Of a DNA stretch of 64,000 bases, positions 32,366-43,899 are shown in pieces. The stretch covers positions 1,742,595-1,806,594 of the forward strand of contig NC_081541.1 in assembly GCF_901000735.1 (NCBI RefSeq), given 5' to 3'. The position numbers and the translations under genes were made by a program. The notes under the pieces are model-generated. The model made no database searches. It had not been told where the DNA came from and worked only from the letters and a program-made list of their open reading frames with translations. Positions within the stretch are counted from its first letter, which is position 1, and every line of letters starts with the position of its first letter. Source of the DNA: Corylus avellana. Its lineage: Eukaryota > Streptophyta > Magnoliopsida > Fagales > Betulaceae.

Positions 32366-33253
32366 GGAACAGGATCCTCTCCAGTCCATTATGGACTGGA
32401 GAATATCAAGTTCAAGGCTAGAATTTTTAGGAAGAAATCCTATGACTACAAATTGGACACATATGCTACTAATAAAAATAATAATAAAATATTATTTTAA
32501 ATTAAAAAAATAAAAAAGAAGGGGAGAGCCACACCATAGGGTGGTCAGGCCACCCCCATTTTGTGGGGTGGTCAACATGGCCCATGGGGGTGGTTTCACA
32601 ATTCTTCATCTTTGGGGTATCGCAATTTCAAGAGCCTTGTGGTTGGCTCGGCCACCCCTTTGGGCCAAGTTAAAAAAAAAAAGAAAAAAAAAAAAAGGGT
32701 TGTATTTAGAGGGGGTGCCCGGTGCCACCCCTTAGCGTCTATGGTTTACACCCCCTTGCAGATGGAGGTGGTCGAACCACCCCCATAGGCCATGGCACTG
32801 CCACCCCTTGGCCGGCCATTGGGGATGGCTCAATCCACCCCCTACCCAAAATGGGGGTGGTTTGGCCACCCCCTATGGTGGATAGCCACCCTCATCTTGC
32901 AAAAGGGGGGTGGCCGAGAGCCAAGCCACCCCCTTTGGGCCAAGTTAAAAAAAAAAAAAAAAAAAAAAAAGAAGGAGGTTGCCTCAAACCATCCCTCTTT
33001 TGCAAGATGGAGGTGGCTGAACCACCCCCATAGGCCATGGGAGTGGTTCGGCCACCCCCTGGCTATGGTGGCCCGTTACTCTCTTCTTTTTTTTCTTCTT
33101 TTTTTATTAATTCTTTATTTAAAATAATATTTTATTATTATTATTATTAGTGGGATATCTGTCCTATTTATAGCCATAAGATTTCTGAGAAAAAATTCTA
33201 GCCATGAACTGGATATTCTTCAATCCATAATAGACTGAAGAGGATCATGTTCC
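32366..33253. mobile_element. MULE-like MITE with about 100-bp terminal inverted repeats
   Basis: The left end GGAACAGGATCCTCTCC and the reverse complement of the right end GGAACATGATCCTCTTC match for roughly 100 bp, continuing through ATTATGGA, GAATATC, GTTCA.GGCTAGAATTTTT and AGAAATC. The interior is unusual: many CCACCCCCAT/GGTGG units and two copies of CCCTTTGGGCCAAGTTAAAA (32652-32676, 32932-32955), each followed by poly-A. Long terminal repeats are typical of Mutator-like elements. I could not find a clean 9-bp target duplication, and left and right flanks come from different sequence families. No transposase. Confidence 0.75.
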
Positions 33254-33345
33254 ACGTGGAAGGGCCTTAAGCCAAACAGAATCCTCTCCATTTATGAGTA
33301 ATATTTAATGTTGTATCTAATGGGCTAGATGATGCCACACACTAC
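33254..33345. repeat. Dispersed block shared with 60000-60095
   Basis: GGAAGGGCCTTAAGCCAAAC and the following TAATGTTGTATCTAATGG occur at both places with few changes. It marks duplicated non-coding DNA of the cluster. Confidence 0.75.
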
Positions 33346-33400
33346 AAAAAAAAAGGCTATTTTTTGACGTGGCAAACAATTCCATTTTTTTGCCACGTCA
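33340..33400. repeat. CACTA-type tip and inverted TGACGTGGCA pair
   Basis: CACTACAAAAAAAAAGG resembles a CACTA transposon end. It is followed by TGACGTGGCA (33365-33374) and its exact complement TGCCACGTCA (33391-33400). It is likely a MITE fragment; the other terminus is not found. Confidence 0.45.
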
Positions 33401-33427
33401 GTAAATGGTACTGTTTCACGGATTCTG

Positions 33428-33429
<2 letters not shown>

Positions 33430-33463
<34 letters not shown>
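33430..33463. repeat. (AT)n(GT)n microsatellite
   Basis: A short AT run followed by about twelve GT units. The 18-bp segment TGTTTCACGGATTCTGTA occurs on both sides (near 33412 and 33484), so a small duplication spans it. Confidence 0.9.
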
Positions 33464-33525
33464 ATAATTATCATTGTAAACATGTTTCACGGATTCTGTA
33501 TGGTAGTATATTTTTACGAAAACAC

Positions 33526-34660
33526 TCTTAGAAAATAATAGCAAAAAAAGGATTAAAAATAAAAAACCTAAGAAAAAAAAAATGTTATAAAGGAATTCAT
33601 TAAATTCAAACAAAGTTGATTTTTGACCTATTAGTGACGGTTGGATGGATCAAAATTAAACAAATATTTAACAACAAAAACCAGTCTTAATTAAAATGCT
33701 ACTTGTGACAGATTTAGATATCCTAAAACTATTTTATATATTAGATTTTTTTTTTTTTTTTAACCTTTCTTTTTATTAACCATTGTTATTGGAATTTGCT
33801 CAAAGCTATTGAACTTATATATGCCCCCAGGCGCCAAGTATGATGGAAAGTTTTAGCCTATTTAACAATTTTCCCACCCTAAAATTATTTAAAATGTTAA
33901 CTTTTGATGATTGGAAGATAATATTGCTATTTTTATACACTGTTTAACAATTTGAAAAACTATAAAGATATTGTCTTTTTATTTTTTATTTTTTGGGCTC
34001 TTTGTGGATTGTGCTAGGCCCAACTATAGATGAAGAAAACGAGACCGAGAAACCCCAATACAATCATTTGGTAGTGGAACTTAGCCATGGGACTATAAAA
34101 AAAAAAGTGAGTGATGTAATTAAGGAGCGCCACTTTTTCCGAAATTCTTCCCGTAAAAAGTTATGCTATTTGCTACGTGACACAAATGTAATTAAAAAAC
34201 GAAAAAAGTATTGTCCCATGCTAAAGTACTGACATAAGTCAGTATTATATTATAGAGTCAGCTTTGAATTTAGAAGACCCAGGGTTAAAAAAATTTAAAG
34301 GAGGAATAATTGACAAAACATATTTTAAATTATTATTTTTTTACCTTAATTTTTTTTTTTTGTCTTAAATTTTTATTTTCTTGTATTTTTTTTTTGAGTG
34401 GGGGGGGGACCAGGGCCACTGTCGGTCCCCCCTAAATCCATCTTAGGTCCCATGCATTACTCACGGCCTATCTGTTGAAGAAAGAAAATGATATAAAAAT
34501 AGGAAAATACTAAAGGTTAATATATATATATTTGGCACATTTTATTTTATAAATCAACTATTAGATTTATGAATTTATGTGAATCCTATAAATTTAATGA
34601 AAAATATGAGCTAATTATAAAGAACTTATTAACTTATAATATTTCTATTAACTCGATAAG
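33526..34660 (+). other. Intron 1 DNA of CNGC copy 2, exon 1 not found
   Basis: The block matches window start 1-828 and copy 3 intron 1. The sequence left of it is MITE and microsatellite DNA, so the first exon (MxQRxxxQEN type) is absent. A 190-bp stretch at about 34258-34450 is not in the other copies and includes G and T homopolymers. Confidence 0.65.
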
Positions 34661-35541
34661 GAATTGGGATACTGAGAATCAATCTGGTGGCCAAGATGAC
34701 CCAAAAGGAGCTTCCATAGTTAAGTGGCATGCGATATTTATAGTGTCGTTTGGGATTGCAATATTATATGTGGACCCTTTGTTCTTATTCCTTCCTGTGA
34801 TTAACCAAGATGGCAAGTGTCTTACGTTAAATAAAAGATTAATGATCACAGCTATTTTTTTCCGATCGGTGTTCAATATGATTTATGTTGGGAATATCAT
34901 TTTCGGATACTTTGGTAGTAGAGATGGACAAATTGGGTTAGCTCAAAATGATCGGCAGCCTCGGCAAATAGTGAAGAGGTATTTAAGGACGTACTTTCCA
35001 ATTGACATCCTCGCTATTCTTCCGCTCCCACAAGTAAGGGAGAACTTTATGCTTCTAAACTGTGTTTTTTTTTTTTTTTTTTTTTCTGTGAATTTTTTTG
35101 TGAATTTTTTAATTTTTCAAGTGCTTTAACGATGCAAAGAGAATAATTCTATCATGAAGTAAAGATAATTCAGCTTGCTTATTATTTGTATGCACTTAAT
35201 TAAGGGGCTTGCAGTGCATGAAGTAAAGATAATTCAGCAATTTGGTTTGTGGGTTTCTTTTTCAGCAATTTCTTTTCCTGTATTAAGTACATCTTACGTA
35301 CGCATGCTGCTCGTAATTTGTCCAGGTTTTAGTTCCAATTACTAATACACAAATGTCGACAAGCTCCAACTTTTTGGACATAAGGAAGGTCATAAACCTC
35401 TTTGTTCTCCGGCAATATGTGCCAAGAGTTCTTCGAATCTACCTATCATAGAAAAAACATATCAAAAGTTCCAGTAAACTCTATAAAAGAGTATGGATTA
35501 AAGCTGCATTCAATATTTTTTTATATATCCTTGCCAGTCAT
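34661..35541 (+). pseudogene. CNGC copy 2: exons 2-3 only, stop in exon 3
   Basis: Exon 2 (34661-35033, 373 nt as in copy 4) is open and encodes S1-S3, with VDPLFLFLPVINQ and DILAILPLPQ before a GTAAGG donor. Exon 3 (35326-35541) encodes S4-S5, but a Trp codon in the YLSW segment is TAG (35449-35451). Introns have normal ends. The copy continues to about 36285, just before exon 4, where gypsy-like DNA takes over; exons 4-7 are missing. Exon 1 is also missing. Order and spacing match copy 3. It is a pseudogene. Confidence 0.85.
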
Positions 35542-36289
35542 GTAAGTTTGATTATCTCATCTTAATTTTTTTTTTTTTTAATTCTTATTTCTGTTTTGCT
35601 TTAATAAGTCACGTTTTTCTCAAATTTTAAGAATTTTTCTAATATATATAGAGTTATACATGATTTCAATTTTTTTTTTTTTTTTTTAAGATTTGTTTAT
35701 ATACACAGTTAGAAAAACAAATTTTAAATAATGACCTTGGATACTATCCATTTCATTTCAAATGGATAAAATCCTATTCCATTTATGATGAATTGTGAGG
35801 CTTTGGTAATTAGCATTCAAGCATTTATATATAATCCTTGGATTGCGGCAGGTATATATCGATCAATTATGATCATGGAAGGCTAAACTACTGTGTGCAT
35901 TTAATTAATGATTCAAATAATAAGTAGAAAAAATCACACAAGCAATTAATTAAATATCAAGAGAGCAACACACAAGTAAACGTCAAATTTACATGCATGA
36001 AAAACTTCTAAGTATAGATTAAAAAATATTACATAACAAATCCGATCCAGTATAATAAAATAGAGATTACAGCACTCATGTTTATGCCTCAAAACTTGAG
36101 TTCAAAGCAAATTGAGAAATACAAAAATATCAATTTTCTAAAAATACCGCAACAAAATCCCCATTTTTAAGTACTACAACTCCCTATGAGCTAGCCCAGC
36201 TCCTTCTCAAAATCATCTAGTATATTACTACTTTTTCCATTTTGCTTTTAAGTGGAAGTAGTATTCTCCTTTCCTTTTCTTTTCTTTTC

Positions 36290-38118
36290 TTTTTTCCCCA
36301 GATATGTCAAAAAAGAACCGAATATGTCACTCACAGATATGTCAAAGAAGAACCGGGTATGTCACCCCCAGATATGTCATCACCAGAGACAAGGAAAAAA
36401 TCTTGGGCAAAAACAAGAATAGGGAGACAACCCTCTAAAATAAGGACAAGGAGAAAGCCTTAGGTAAAAACAATCAACGAGAGACAACCTGGCAACAAAC
36501 AAGGACAAGGAAAAAACCTTGGGCAAAAACAAGAATAGTGAGACAACCGTCTAAAACAAGGACAAGGAGACAACCCGAGCAATAAACAAGAAGACCCATC
36601 CCCAGCAACAAGGAGACAACCTTGGGTAAAAACAAGTAACGGGAGACAACCCAGTAAAAAACAAGACAACCTTGGGCAAAAACAATTAACAAAAGACAAC
36701 TCGATAAAAAACAAGAAGCATGCCCAGAGACAAGGAGAAAACCCTAGCCAAAAACCCAAGACTAACAGGGAGCAAAATGTTAGTCTGTTAAAAAACTTAT
36801 AAATCATTATTAGTAGATTATTGTACAAGTTTATTCCTGGAGACAATGAGAAAACCTTGGACAAAAACTAGAAGATTCGCAGAGATAAGGAGAAAACCTT
36901 GGACAAAAACAAGGAGTCACCCCAAGGCGAATCAAGAACAAAGGTTAGTTTGTTGAAAGGCTTGTGAATTATTGTTTGGAGATTATTACGCAGGTTCGGA
37001 GCCTAGTTTGTCAAAACAGGCATTTGAGAGAGAACCGGGCATGATCCTCGGGTGTCTCAAGGATATGACAAACTTAACCTCCGGGCAAAGGAAAGAGTTA
37101 GGGGTGCTCCCGACAACAAAGAGACAAAGAGAAAACCTTGGACAAAAACAAGAAATTACCCCAAGGCGAACGGGGAACAAAGGTTAGTTTGTCGAAAGAC
37201 TTATAAATTAATGCTTAAAGGTTATTGTGCAGATTTGGATTATCTTGACGACATGGAGAGAGACCTGGGCATGATCCTCGGGTATCTTGGAACTAGGACG
37301 GATTTAACCTCCGGGCAAAGGATAGGGCTGGGGGGTGCTCCCGGGAACTCAGGTGATGCCAAAAACAGAGCTGAAGAGCTCCAATTGACAAGCTCAAAGC
37401 ACACTCACTAGAGAGACACGAGTCTCGAAAAAGGTCAAACAACAAGTTGTCAGAAGGCTTTGACTAAATTCCCATTACTCAAGTACCTTGGCTAAGGGAA
37501 TTGGGGGGTAACTGTTGGGAATAAATTCACATTACAAGCCCACCAAATTCTGGGCCCAATGGCCAAGGAATGGTCCATAAAGATATTAATTAAATAGCAA
37601 GGGCTATTTAATTAATTAATAGTCTTATATTCCAATTAAAATAATATTGGAATAAAGACGTCATACTTATCTCTACAAGATGACTACTCAAGATTATCTC
37701 TACATAATATCTGTTGAAGGTTTATTTCTACATGATAGCTGTTGAGTTTATCTCAACTATGGACTCCCAATAAACTCAAATAAGAAGAGCTAGTTCAAGC
37801 CTACTTCTACAGCCCAGGCCTATAAATAGGCCCCTACACAAGATACTAGAGGAGGATGAAATATTCTCTCAGATCTTGAATAATCTACTATCTTCTCATA
37901 TTCTCTCTCAGAGCTTAATTAGTCGCTTTGAGCGTATTGAATTATTGTGCGTTGAAGTGCAATATTTCTCTTAGAAACTTTCTAATTTTGGCATCGGAGT
38001 GTCCCTGGTTCTTCAGAGAACCCCTTTGCCAATATTGCTTTTTTGTAGTGATTTGGAGTGCTAGACGACGACGTATTGAAGACCCCAAAGAAAGCGCATT
38101 TACTGTGTTGAAAACTGT
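36290..38118 (+). mobile_element. Ty3/gypsy-like element, 3' end only
   Basis: The interior 36290-37512 is made of imperfect repeats around ACAAGGAGAAAACCTTGG and AAAAACAAGAA, with three longer units at 36930-37410 (each with GGCATGATCCTCGGGT and a CCGGGCAAAGG tail). A purine-rich tract GGAATTGGGGGGTA follows, then an LTR starting TGTTGGGAAT at 37513 with TATAAATAGGCCCC near 37811 and GGCATCGGAGTGTCCC near 37990. The LTR end is uncertain (about 38118). No 5' LTR and no pol are present. It occupies the position of copy 2 exons 4-7. Confidence 0.6.
37513..38118 (+). repeat. 3' LTR of the gypsy-like remnant
   Basis: Starts TGTTGGG directly after a purine tract. It contains a clear TATA box and a CT-rich transcript-start region (ATTCTCTCTCAGAGC). 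The right end runs into an (AAT)n array, so the terminus cannot be fixed. Confidence 0.6.

Positions 38119-38121
<3 letters not shown>

Positions 38122-38152
<31 letters not shown>
38122..38152. repeat. (AAT)n microsatellite
   Basis: About ten AAT units. The same array occurs in the 3' flank of copy 3 near 53921-53942, so the flank of copy 2 resumes here. Confidence 0.9.
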
Positions 38153-38155
<3 letters not shown>

Positions 38156-38504
38156 TAATTAATTAAAAAAAAAAACAAGAAAGAAAGAAAATAGGAGGAG
38201 AGTAATTGGCTTATCTTGTGGAACCTTAATATTGAGGTTTTGATCAACGTGCAAGTTTTACCAAGGTTTGATTTTTTATTCTTCTTTTTACTTTGACTTC
38301 TTATCTCTGGACTTCCCCCCATGTAATTAATTACAATGGTTTGAGGTTGGTTAAATAAGACAATACTTAATATGAATAATATCTATCTATTATATTGAAA
38401 AATATGGTGAAAAATATGGCAAGAAATCCATTCTAATATTTAAAATGAAGAGAAATTGATATTTATTCCTGAAATATGGTGAAGTGTCAACATGATCTGA
38501 TTAA
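38153..38504. other. 3' flank of CNGC copy 2 resumed
   Basis: Matches 53970-54308 of the copy 3 flank (AGGAGAGTAATTGGCTTATC and onward). The match stops at ATTAA (38500-38504), the target of Copia-2, and continues after the element at 43900. Confidence 0.75.
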
Positions 38505-38872
38505 TGAAAATAAATGGATGCTCCCTTGAATATTTTGGAGGTCCATGTTGTCTTATTTATAATATATGATTACAGTGTTGGTCTTACATTATACATGACA
38601 AGTGCTCATATATGGGAACTAGTTATGACCGTATATACATATGAAAGGATTGGATATCCATACATATGAATAGATATGCGTTGTGCAATATATGGAAGGA
38701 GCCGTTAGGTAGAGCTCACAAGGAAATAAGTTTCATATAGCCGTTAGAGGAGAATCTCCTTATAGCTGTTGGAGAAGAGTAACACCTTGAACATTATACA
38801 GTTGTCGTGGGATCCCGTGATTGGTGTTGTGTGTATGTACCATGAGCTGGAATCATAGTGTACTTGCTTATA
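38505..38872 (-). repeat. 3' LTR of Copia-2
   Basis: 368 bp. One terminus has mutated from CA to TA. The gag-pol stop codon lies just inside the element next to it. Confidence 0.9.
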
Positions 38873-38877
38873 GCCCC

Positions 38878-41800
38878 TCACAAGCTAATGGAGGAGCTAA
38901 GCACCATAATCTTGTCACGAAGAAAAAGGAAACGAGAGGAGGTGAGACCTTTGGTGAAGATATCAGCGAGTTGGTCATGAGTGGACAAGTAGTGCACTGA
39001 GATATCTTTATTGAGAACCTTCTCGCGGATAAAATGGTAATCCAGTTCAATATGCTTTGTCTAGGCATGATAAACGGGATTGGAGGCAAGAGCTAAGGCA
39101 CCGAGATTGTCACACCATATTTTAGGAACAATTGGCAAGGGAACATGGAGTTCCTTAAAGAGCATACAGAGCCAATAAAGTTCGGCAGTGAGCATGGCCA
39201 AAGCTCTATATTTGGCTTCAATAGAGGAACGAGACACGATATGTTGCTTCTTTGCACACCAAGAGATCAAACACGAGCCAAAGAAAACACCAAAGCCGGT
39301 TGTGGATCGGCGATCATCTGGGTTACCAGCCCAATCAGAGTCACAAAAAGTCGCTAAACAGTGTGGGCCTTTTGAAAAAAGAAGAAAATGATTGGGCGTA
39401 CCCTTCAAGTAGCGAAGGACCCACTTAGTAGCTATCCAATGTAGAGTGGTCGGAGAGTGTAAATGTTGACAGAGTTGATTAACAGAGTAGGCGATGTCAG
39501 GTCGAGTAAGAGTACAATATTGTAAGGCACCGACTACCTGACTATAGATGCTAGGGTGGGGTAGGGGATCGCCAGCTGAGGAAGAAAGCTGTGAGCTTGA
39601 CACACATGGAGCTGAGTAAGGCTTTGCTCCAACCATTCCAGTTTTGTGAAGGAGATCTGTGATGTACTTGGTTTGTCATAGATGGAGCTGAGTGGGAGTG
39701 CGAGCAACCTCAATACCTAAGAAAAATGTTAAGTCACCAAGGTCCTTTAAAGGAAATTCTTGTTGTAGAGCATGGATGAGGGATGAAATGGCAGCCTTGT
39801 TATTTCTTATGACTAAGATATCATCAACGTAAATAGGTAAGAAAATTACAACATTATTTGATTGAAAAATAAAAAGTGAGGAATCAACCAAGGAGCCCAC
39901 AAAACCTAGATGCTGCAAAGAAAGAGATAGTCGATTGAACCATGCCCGGAGGTGCTTGCTTAAGGCCATATAAGGCCTTATGGAGTTTGCAAACAAAGGT
40001 AGGGTGATGGGGATCCATAAATCCTTGAGGTTGCTCCATAAAGACATCTTCATTGAGAGTACCATGCAAAAAGGCATTTGAGACATCGAGTTGCTTGATG
40101 TTCCAGTCAAATTAAATAGCAAGAGCCAGTACAAGTCGGATAGTAGCTAGTTTAATCACTGGACTGAATGTCTCAGTGTAGTCAATGCCACTTCTCTAAT
40201 CAAATCCTTTAGCCACAAGACGGGCTTTAAATCTGTCGATAGTGCCATCAGGTCTTCTTTTAATTTTATAAACCCATTTATTGCGGATCAGGTTTTGGAC
40301 ATAAAGTCCAAGTGCCATTTTTTATAAGGGCCTCATACTCTTGCTACATAGCCAAACGCCATTCAGGTGCTAAGTTGGCTTGGTTGAAACGGGTGGCCTT
40401 AATCTCGGGAAAGACAGCACTCAAGGCTTTGAAAGGATGTTTGGTACAATAGTGAATGGTATAATCGGGGAAGGTCTTGGGTTTAATGGAGCCTGTGTGG
40501 GACTTAGTAGTCATGGGATGTAGGGGTTGAATTGAAGTAGAAGGAGGTATAAATGGTTGGGAGGGAGGCGTCTAATGTGGGGGTGGAATGTGAGTGGACG
40601 AGTGGTAATATAGGATGGAGTCAGCTGATGGGGAGCTTGAGGGAAAATGATATGATGGGGACCTAGTAGGTGTGGGTTGGTGTATAGGAGTAATTGTGGC
40701 AGGTGGATTGGGTGGGAACCTAGTAGGTGAATTTGGAGGATTTTGGGAAGATGATGTTTCGGGTTGGTGGGTGGGAATAGGTGTGTGTGAGTGTGGTGAG
40801 GTGTTGAAATTTAAATTAAAGTCATGGAGTGAGATGAGAGAAGGTACTTGGGTCGGAGCAATCCTGGAAGGAGACGTAGAAGTTGGTCGTGTATCCTCGG
40901 CTAAAAAAAATCCTTCATCAAACACAACATGTCGTGACACATACACTCTTTTTGAAATAGGATCAAGGCACCTGTAACCATGTTGGTTAGAGCTGTAGCC
41001 AAGAAAGATGCACATTTTGCTACGAAAGCTAAGTTTATGCGTAGAATATGGTCTTAGCAAGGGATAACAAGCACACCCAAATACTCGTAAAATGGAATAA
41101 TCAGTTTCCTTTTGAAACAATTTAAAATATGGAGACATGTGTTTAAGGATGGATGATGGTAAGCGATTAATTAAATAAATGGCAGTTTGAAAAGCATCTA
41201 TCCGGCCAAAAACGAGTATTTAGGTGGGATTGTGCTAAAAGAGAAAGACCAACTTCCATAATATGCCTATGCTTGCGTTCTAAAATACCATTTTGTTCAG
41301 GAGTGTGTGGACATGTTACCTTATGATAAATACCATGTGTGGTTAAAAAAGATGTAAATTGACGTGACATGTATTCACCACCCCTATCACTTTGAAATTG
41401 TTTGATTGTGCACGAAAATAAATTCTCAACAAGATTTTTAAATTGAATAAAATAATTAAAGACATTTGATTTCTGATGGAGATGGTACATCCAACTAAAT
41501 CGTGAATAATCATCAATAAAAATGACATAATATTGATAATCATTAGTGGATATAATTGGTGAGGACCATACATCAGAGTGAATGAGTTGAAGGGGTGAAA
41601 TAGACTCACGGGTAGACTCAGTGAAAGGTAATTTCTTGCCTTTTCCTAATTGACATGAAGAGCAAATGTGGATTTTAACTAAAGTGTCAGAAATAGGGAG
41701 ACTTTGAGATGTGACTAGGTGATGAACAATAGGATTAGCTGGATGTCCAAGATGTGAGTGCCACACATCAAATGTGGCCTTTATTCCTAGAAAGGCGGTG

Positions 41801-43273
41801 AGACCATGGCATTTATTCAATGAGGTTCTTTTCAAGTAGATTGGATACAAATTAGCTTCACTTGGTCCTTCCAAGAGTGTTGCTCCCGTTAGAATGTCCT
41901 TAATAAAATAAGAAGACCCAGTTAGTATGAAATAACAATGATTATCAATGCAAAAAACGATTAATTGATAATAGATTGGCATAGACTTTTGGGCAATGTA
42001 AAATATTTTTCAAGACAATATTTGAAAAAGGAGTTTGAAAAGTGGATGAACCTGTGTTTTGGATTTGCAATCCATTACCATTACCTACTGCCACAGTTTC
42101 ATCGCCTTGGAAAGGTTGTTGGATAGAAAGATTTTCAAGCTCAGAGGTAATGTGAGCATTAGCCCCACTATCTGCGAACCAAGGTTGCTCATCTTGATAA
42201 ATATTGAATTGTGCCACCATAACAGTTAATTGTGAAGGTGGATGTCTGCCTTAATAGGCATAGTCCATCTTATGGTAATAATCCAAGGCACGAAGATTGG
42301 ATTTGCCACAAATTTGACAAGGTGACCTTGGAGAAGTACCATGGAAAAATTGATGTGGAGGCTTAATCTGCTGTTGTGAAAATCGGTTCTGCTGGTTTGA
42401 GACTTGTGAATAAGGGAAATTGATGGGCTGCTGCGAATTTGAAGGATAGTGTTGTTGTGGATATCTTGGTCCATGAAATTGACTTTGAAAATTCCCTCTT
42501 GGAGGTCCTAGGCGGTATTGGGTGAACTTTGGTGGCCCACCATGTTTCTTTTTCTAATTGGATGAGATTGCTACTTGTTTTTGAATGAAGAAAGGAAACT
42601 TGCTAGCATCGGATGTTATGGCTGAATTTTGATTTTCAATCAAAATTTCATGGGTCTGCAACTCAGCATGAGAATCTTCAAAAGTTAAGTTTTTATCACT
42701 TGTAGTAAGGGAATAAAATGCGACAAAAGTATTATATGAAGAATTTAAACTATTAAGAGTAAAAGAAATAAGATCCTCATCATCAATTTTATTTCCTATG
42801 ATTGCCAATTGATCAGCCAAGGATTTGGCTACACGAAGATATTCTGTGCAGGTTTGTGTACCCTACTGCAAAGTTTGAAGTTCTCGCTTCAGCTGGTTAC
42901 ATCTTGACCAAAATTTAGAAGCAAAGTTATTGGCAAGATGAGTCCACACTTGGCGTGCAGTGGTCAACCCATAGACTATTGCCAACACGTTTTATGCCAA
43001 GGTGGTGTTGATCCAATTGAGAATAAATTGATCCTTCTTTTCCCACAAAGCATGAGCTGAGTTGGCAATTTCCTTTTCCTTGTCTGTTGGGTCAGTGACA
43101 AAGGGAGGGGGTGATAGTTCTGAGCTATCAATTATTCTCATTAACTCATGAGATTTGAGCAAAGGAACAATTTGAGTAAGCCAACTCATATAATTGTTGG
43201 GACCTTCCACTTTGACTTGAACCATATGCATAATATTTGGTAGTGTAAAACTCGGAGCACTAGAGGAAGCCAT
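38878..43273 (-). pseudogene. Degenerate gag-pol polyprotein of Copia-2
   Basis: On the minus strand, gag starts at 43273 (MASSSAPSFTLPNI) with a copia-type N-terminal domain. The zinc knuckle near 42300 keeps CQICGKSN but has lost its His and last Cys. Protease keeps ADSGANAHIT (near 42180). Integrase (41167-41982) keeps HLGHP, CQLGKGK, HSDVW, SDRGGEY and NGILERK, so its DDE set looks complete. Reverse transcriptase has IYVDDILV near 39830. RNase H (39061-39636) keeps CDSDWAG, and TKHIEL with a C-terminal ADIFTKGL follows. Several stops and frameshifts separate these parts. The family is different from Copia-1. Confidence 0.9.
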
Positions 43274-43349
43274 AAAAAAAAAAAAGAAAAAAAAAAAAAC
43301 TGATTGAGAAAAAAAAAATTTGTGTAAGCTTAATTTGACTATGATACCA

Positions 43350-43894
43350 TGAAAATAAATGGATGTTCCTTTTAATATTTTGGATGTCCATATTGTCTTA
43401 TTTATAATATACGATTACAGTGTTGGTCTTACATTATACATGACAAGTGCTCATATATGGGAACTAGTTATGATACATACATATGAAAGGAATGGATATC
43501 CGTACATATGAATAGATACGCGTTGTGCAATATATGGAAGGAGCCGTTAGGTAGAGTTCACAAGAAAATAAGTTCCATATAGTCGTTGGAGGAGAATCTC
43601 CTTATAGCTGTTGGAAAAGAGTAACACCTTGAACATTATACAATTGTCGTGGAATCTCGTGATTAGTGTTGCATGTCTGGACCATGGAAAAGGATCCTAT
43701 CCATTTCAAAATCCTTCCATTTCTTTCATTTAGTGTATTTTGAAGGGTAGTGTTGTCTAAAAGTTTTAATGATTGTAGTGCATTAAATGCAATACCCTTC
43801 AAAATGCACTAAATGAAGAAAATGAAGGAATTTTGAAATGGAGAGGATCCTATTCCCTGGACCATGAGCTGGAATCATAGTGTATTTGCTTACA
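43350..43894 (-). repeat. 5' LTR of Copia-2 with a nested MITE
   Basis: 545 bp in total; without the MITE and its duplicated target it is 365 bp, matching the other LTR's 368 bp. Ends are TG...CA. Confidence 0.9.
43686..43856. mobile_element. Mutator-type MITE (171 bp) inside the Copia-2 LTR
   Basis: The terminal repeats GGAAAAGGATCC and (reverse) GGAATAGGATCC extend about 60 bp through CCATTTCAAAAT and TTCATTTAGTG. A perfect 9-bp target duplication CTGGACCAT lies at 43677-43685 and 43857-43865. The empty site is present in the other LTR near 38838-38846. The tip resembles that of the element at 32366. Confidence 0.9.
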
Positions 43895-43899
43895 ATTAA

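Larger units (their letters stand above)
38505..43894 (-). mobile_element. Copia-2: old Ty1/copia LTR retrotransposon on the minus strand
   Basis: LTRs 38505-38872 and 43350-43894 flank a degenerate gag-pol in copia order. The 5-bp target duplication ATTAA lies at 38500-38504 and 43895-43899, and the empty site is seen in the copy 3 flank near 54302-54310. On the minus strand the primer site TGGTATCATAG follows the right-hand LTR (43339-43349), and the purine tract GTGAGGGGC precedes the left-hand one. The LTRs differ at many positions, and one contains a 171-bp MITE, so it is clearly older than Copia-1. Confidence 0.95.

Noticed and set aside
32541..33127. Several Pro/His-rich plus-strand frames
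   Set aside because: They come from CCACCCCCAT repeats inside a MITE and are open in more than one frame.
33993..34232. 79-codon plus-strand frame in intron 1 of copy 2
   Set aside because: The equivalent introns of copies 1 and 3 do not keep it open, and there is no motif.
36460..36864. Cys/Leu-rich minus-strand frame of 134 codons
   Set aside because: It is the complement of the purine-rich repeat in the gypsy-like interior; the composition explains the hydrophobic, repetitive product.
33340..38050. CACTACAAAA at 33340 and TTTTTTGTAGTG at 38040 as the two ends of one CACTA transposon
   Set aside because: The 3-bp target duplications do not match, the right motif lies inside an LTR-like sequence, and the DNA between includes CNGC exons with normal neighbours.
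40672..40977. Plus-strand Gly/Val-rich frame as a gene
   Set aside because: It is the shadow of the Copia-2 integrase/linker region on the minus strand.
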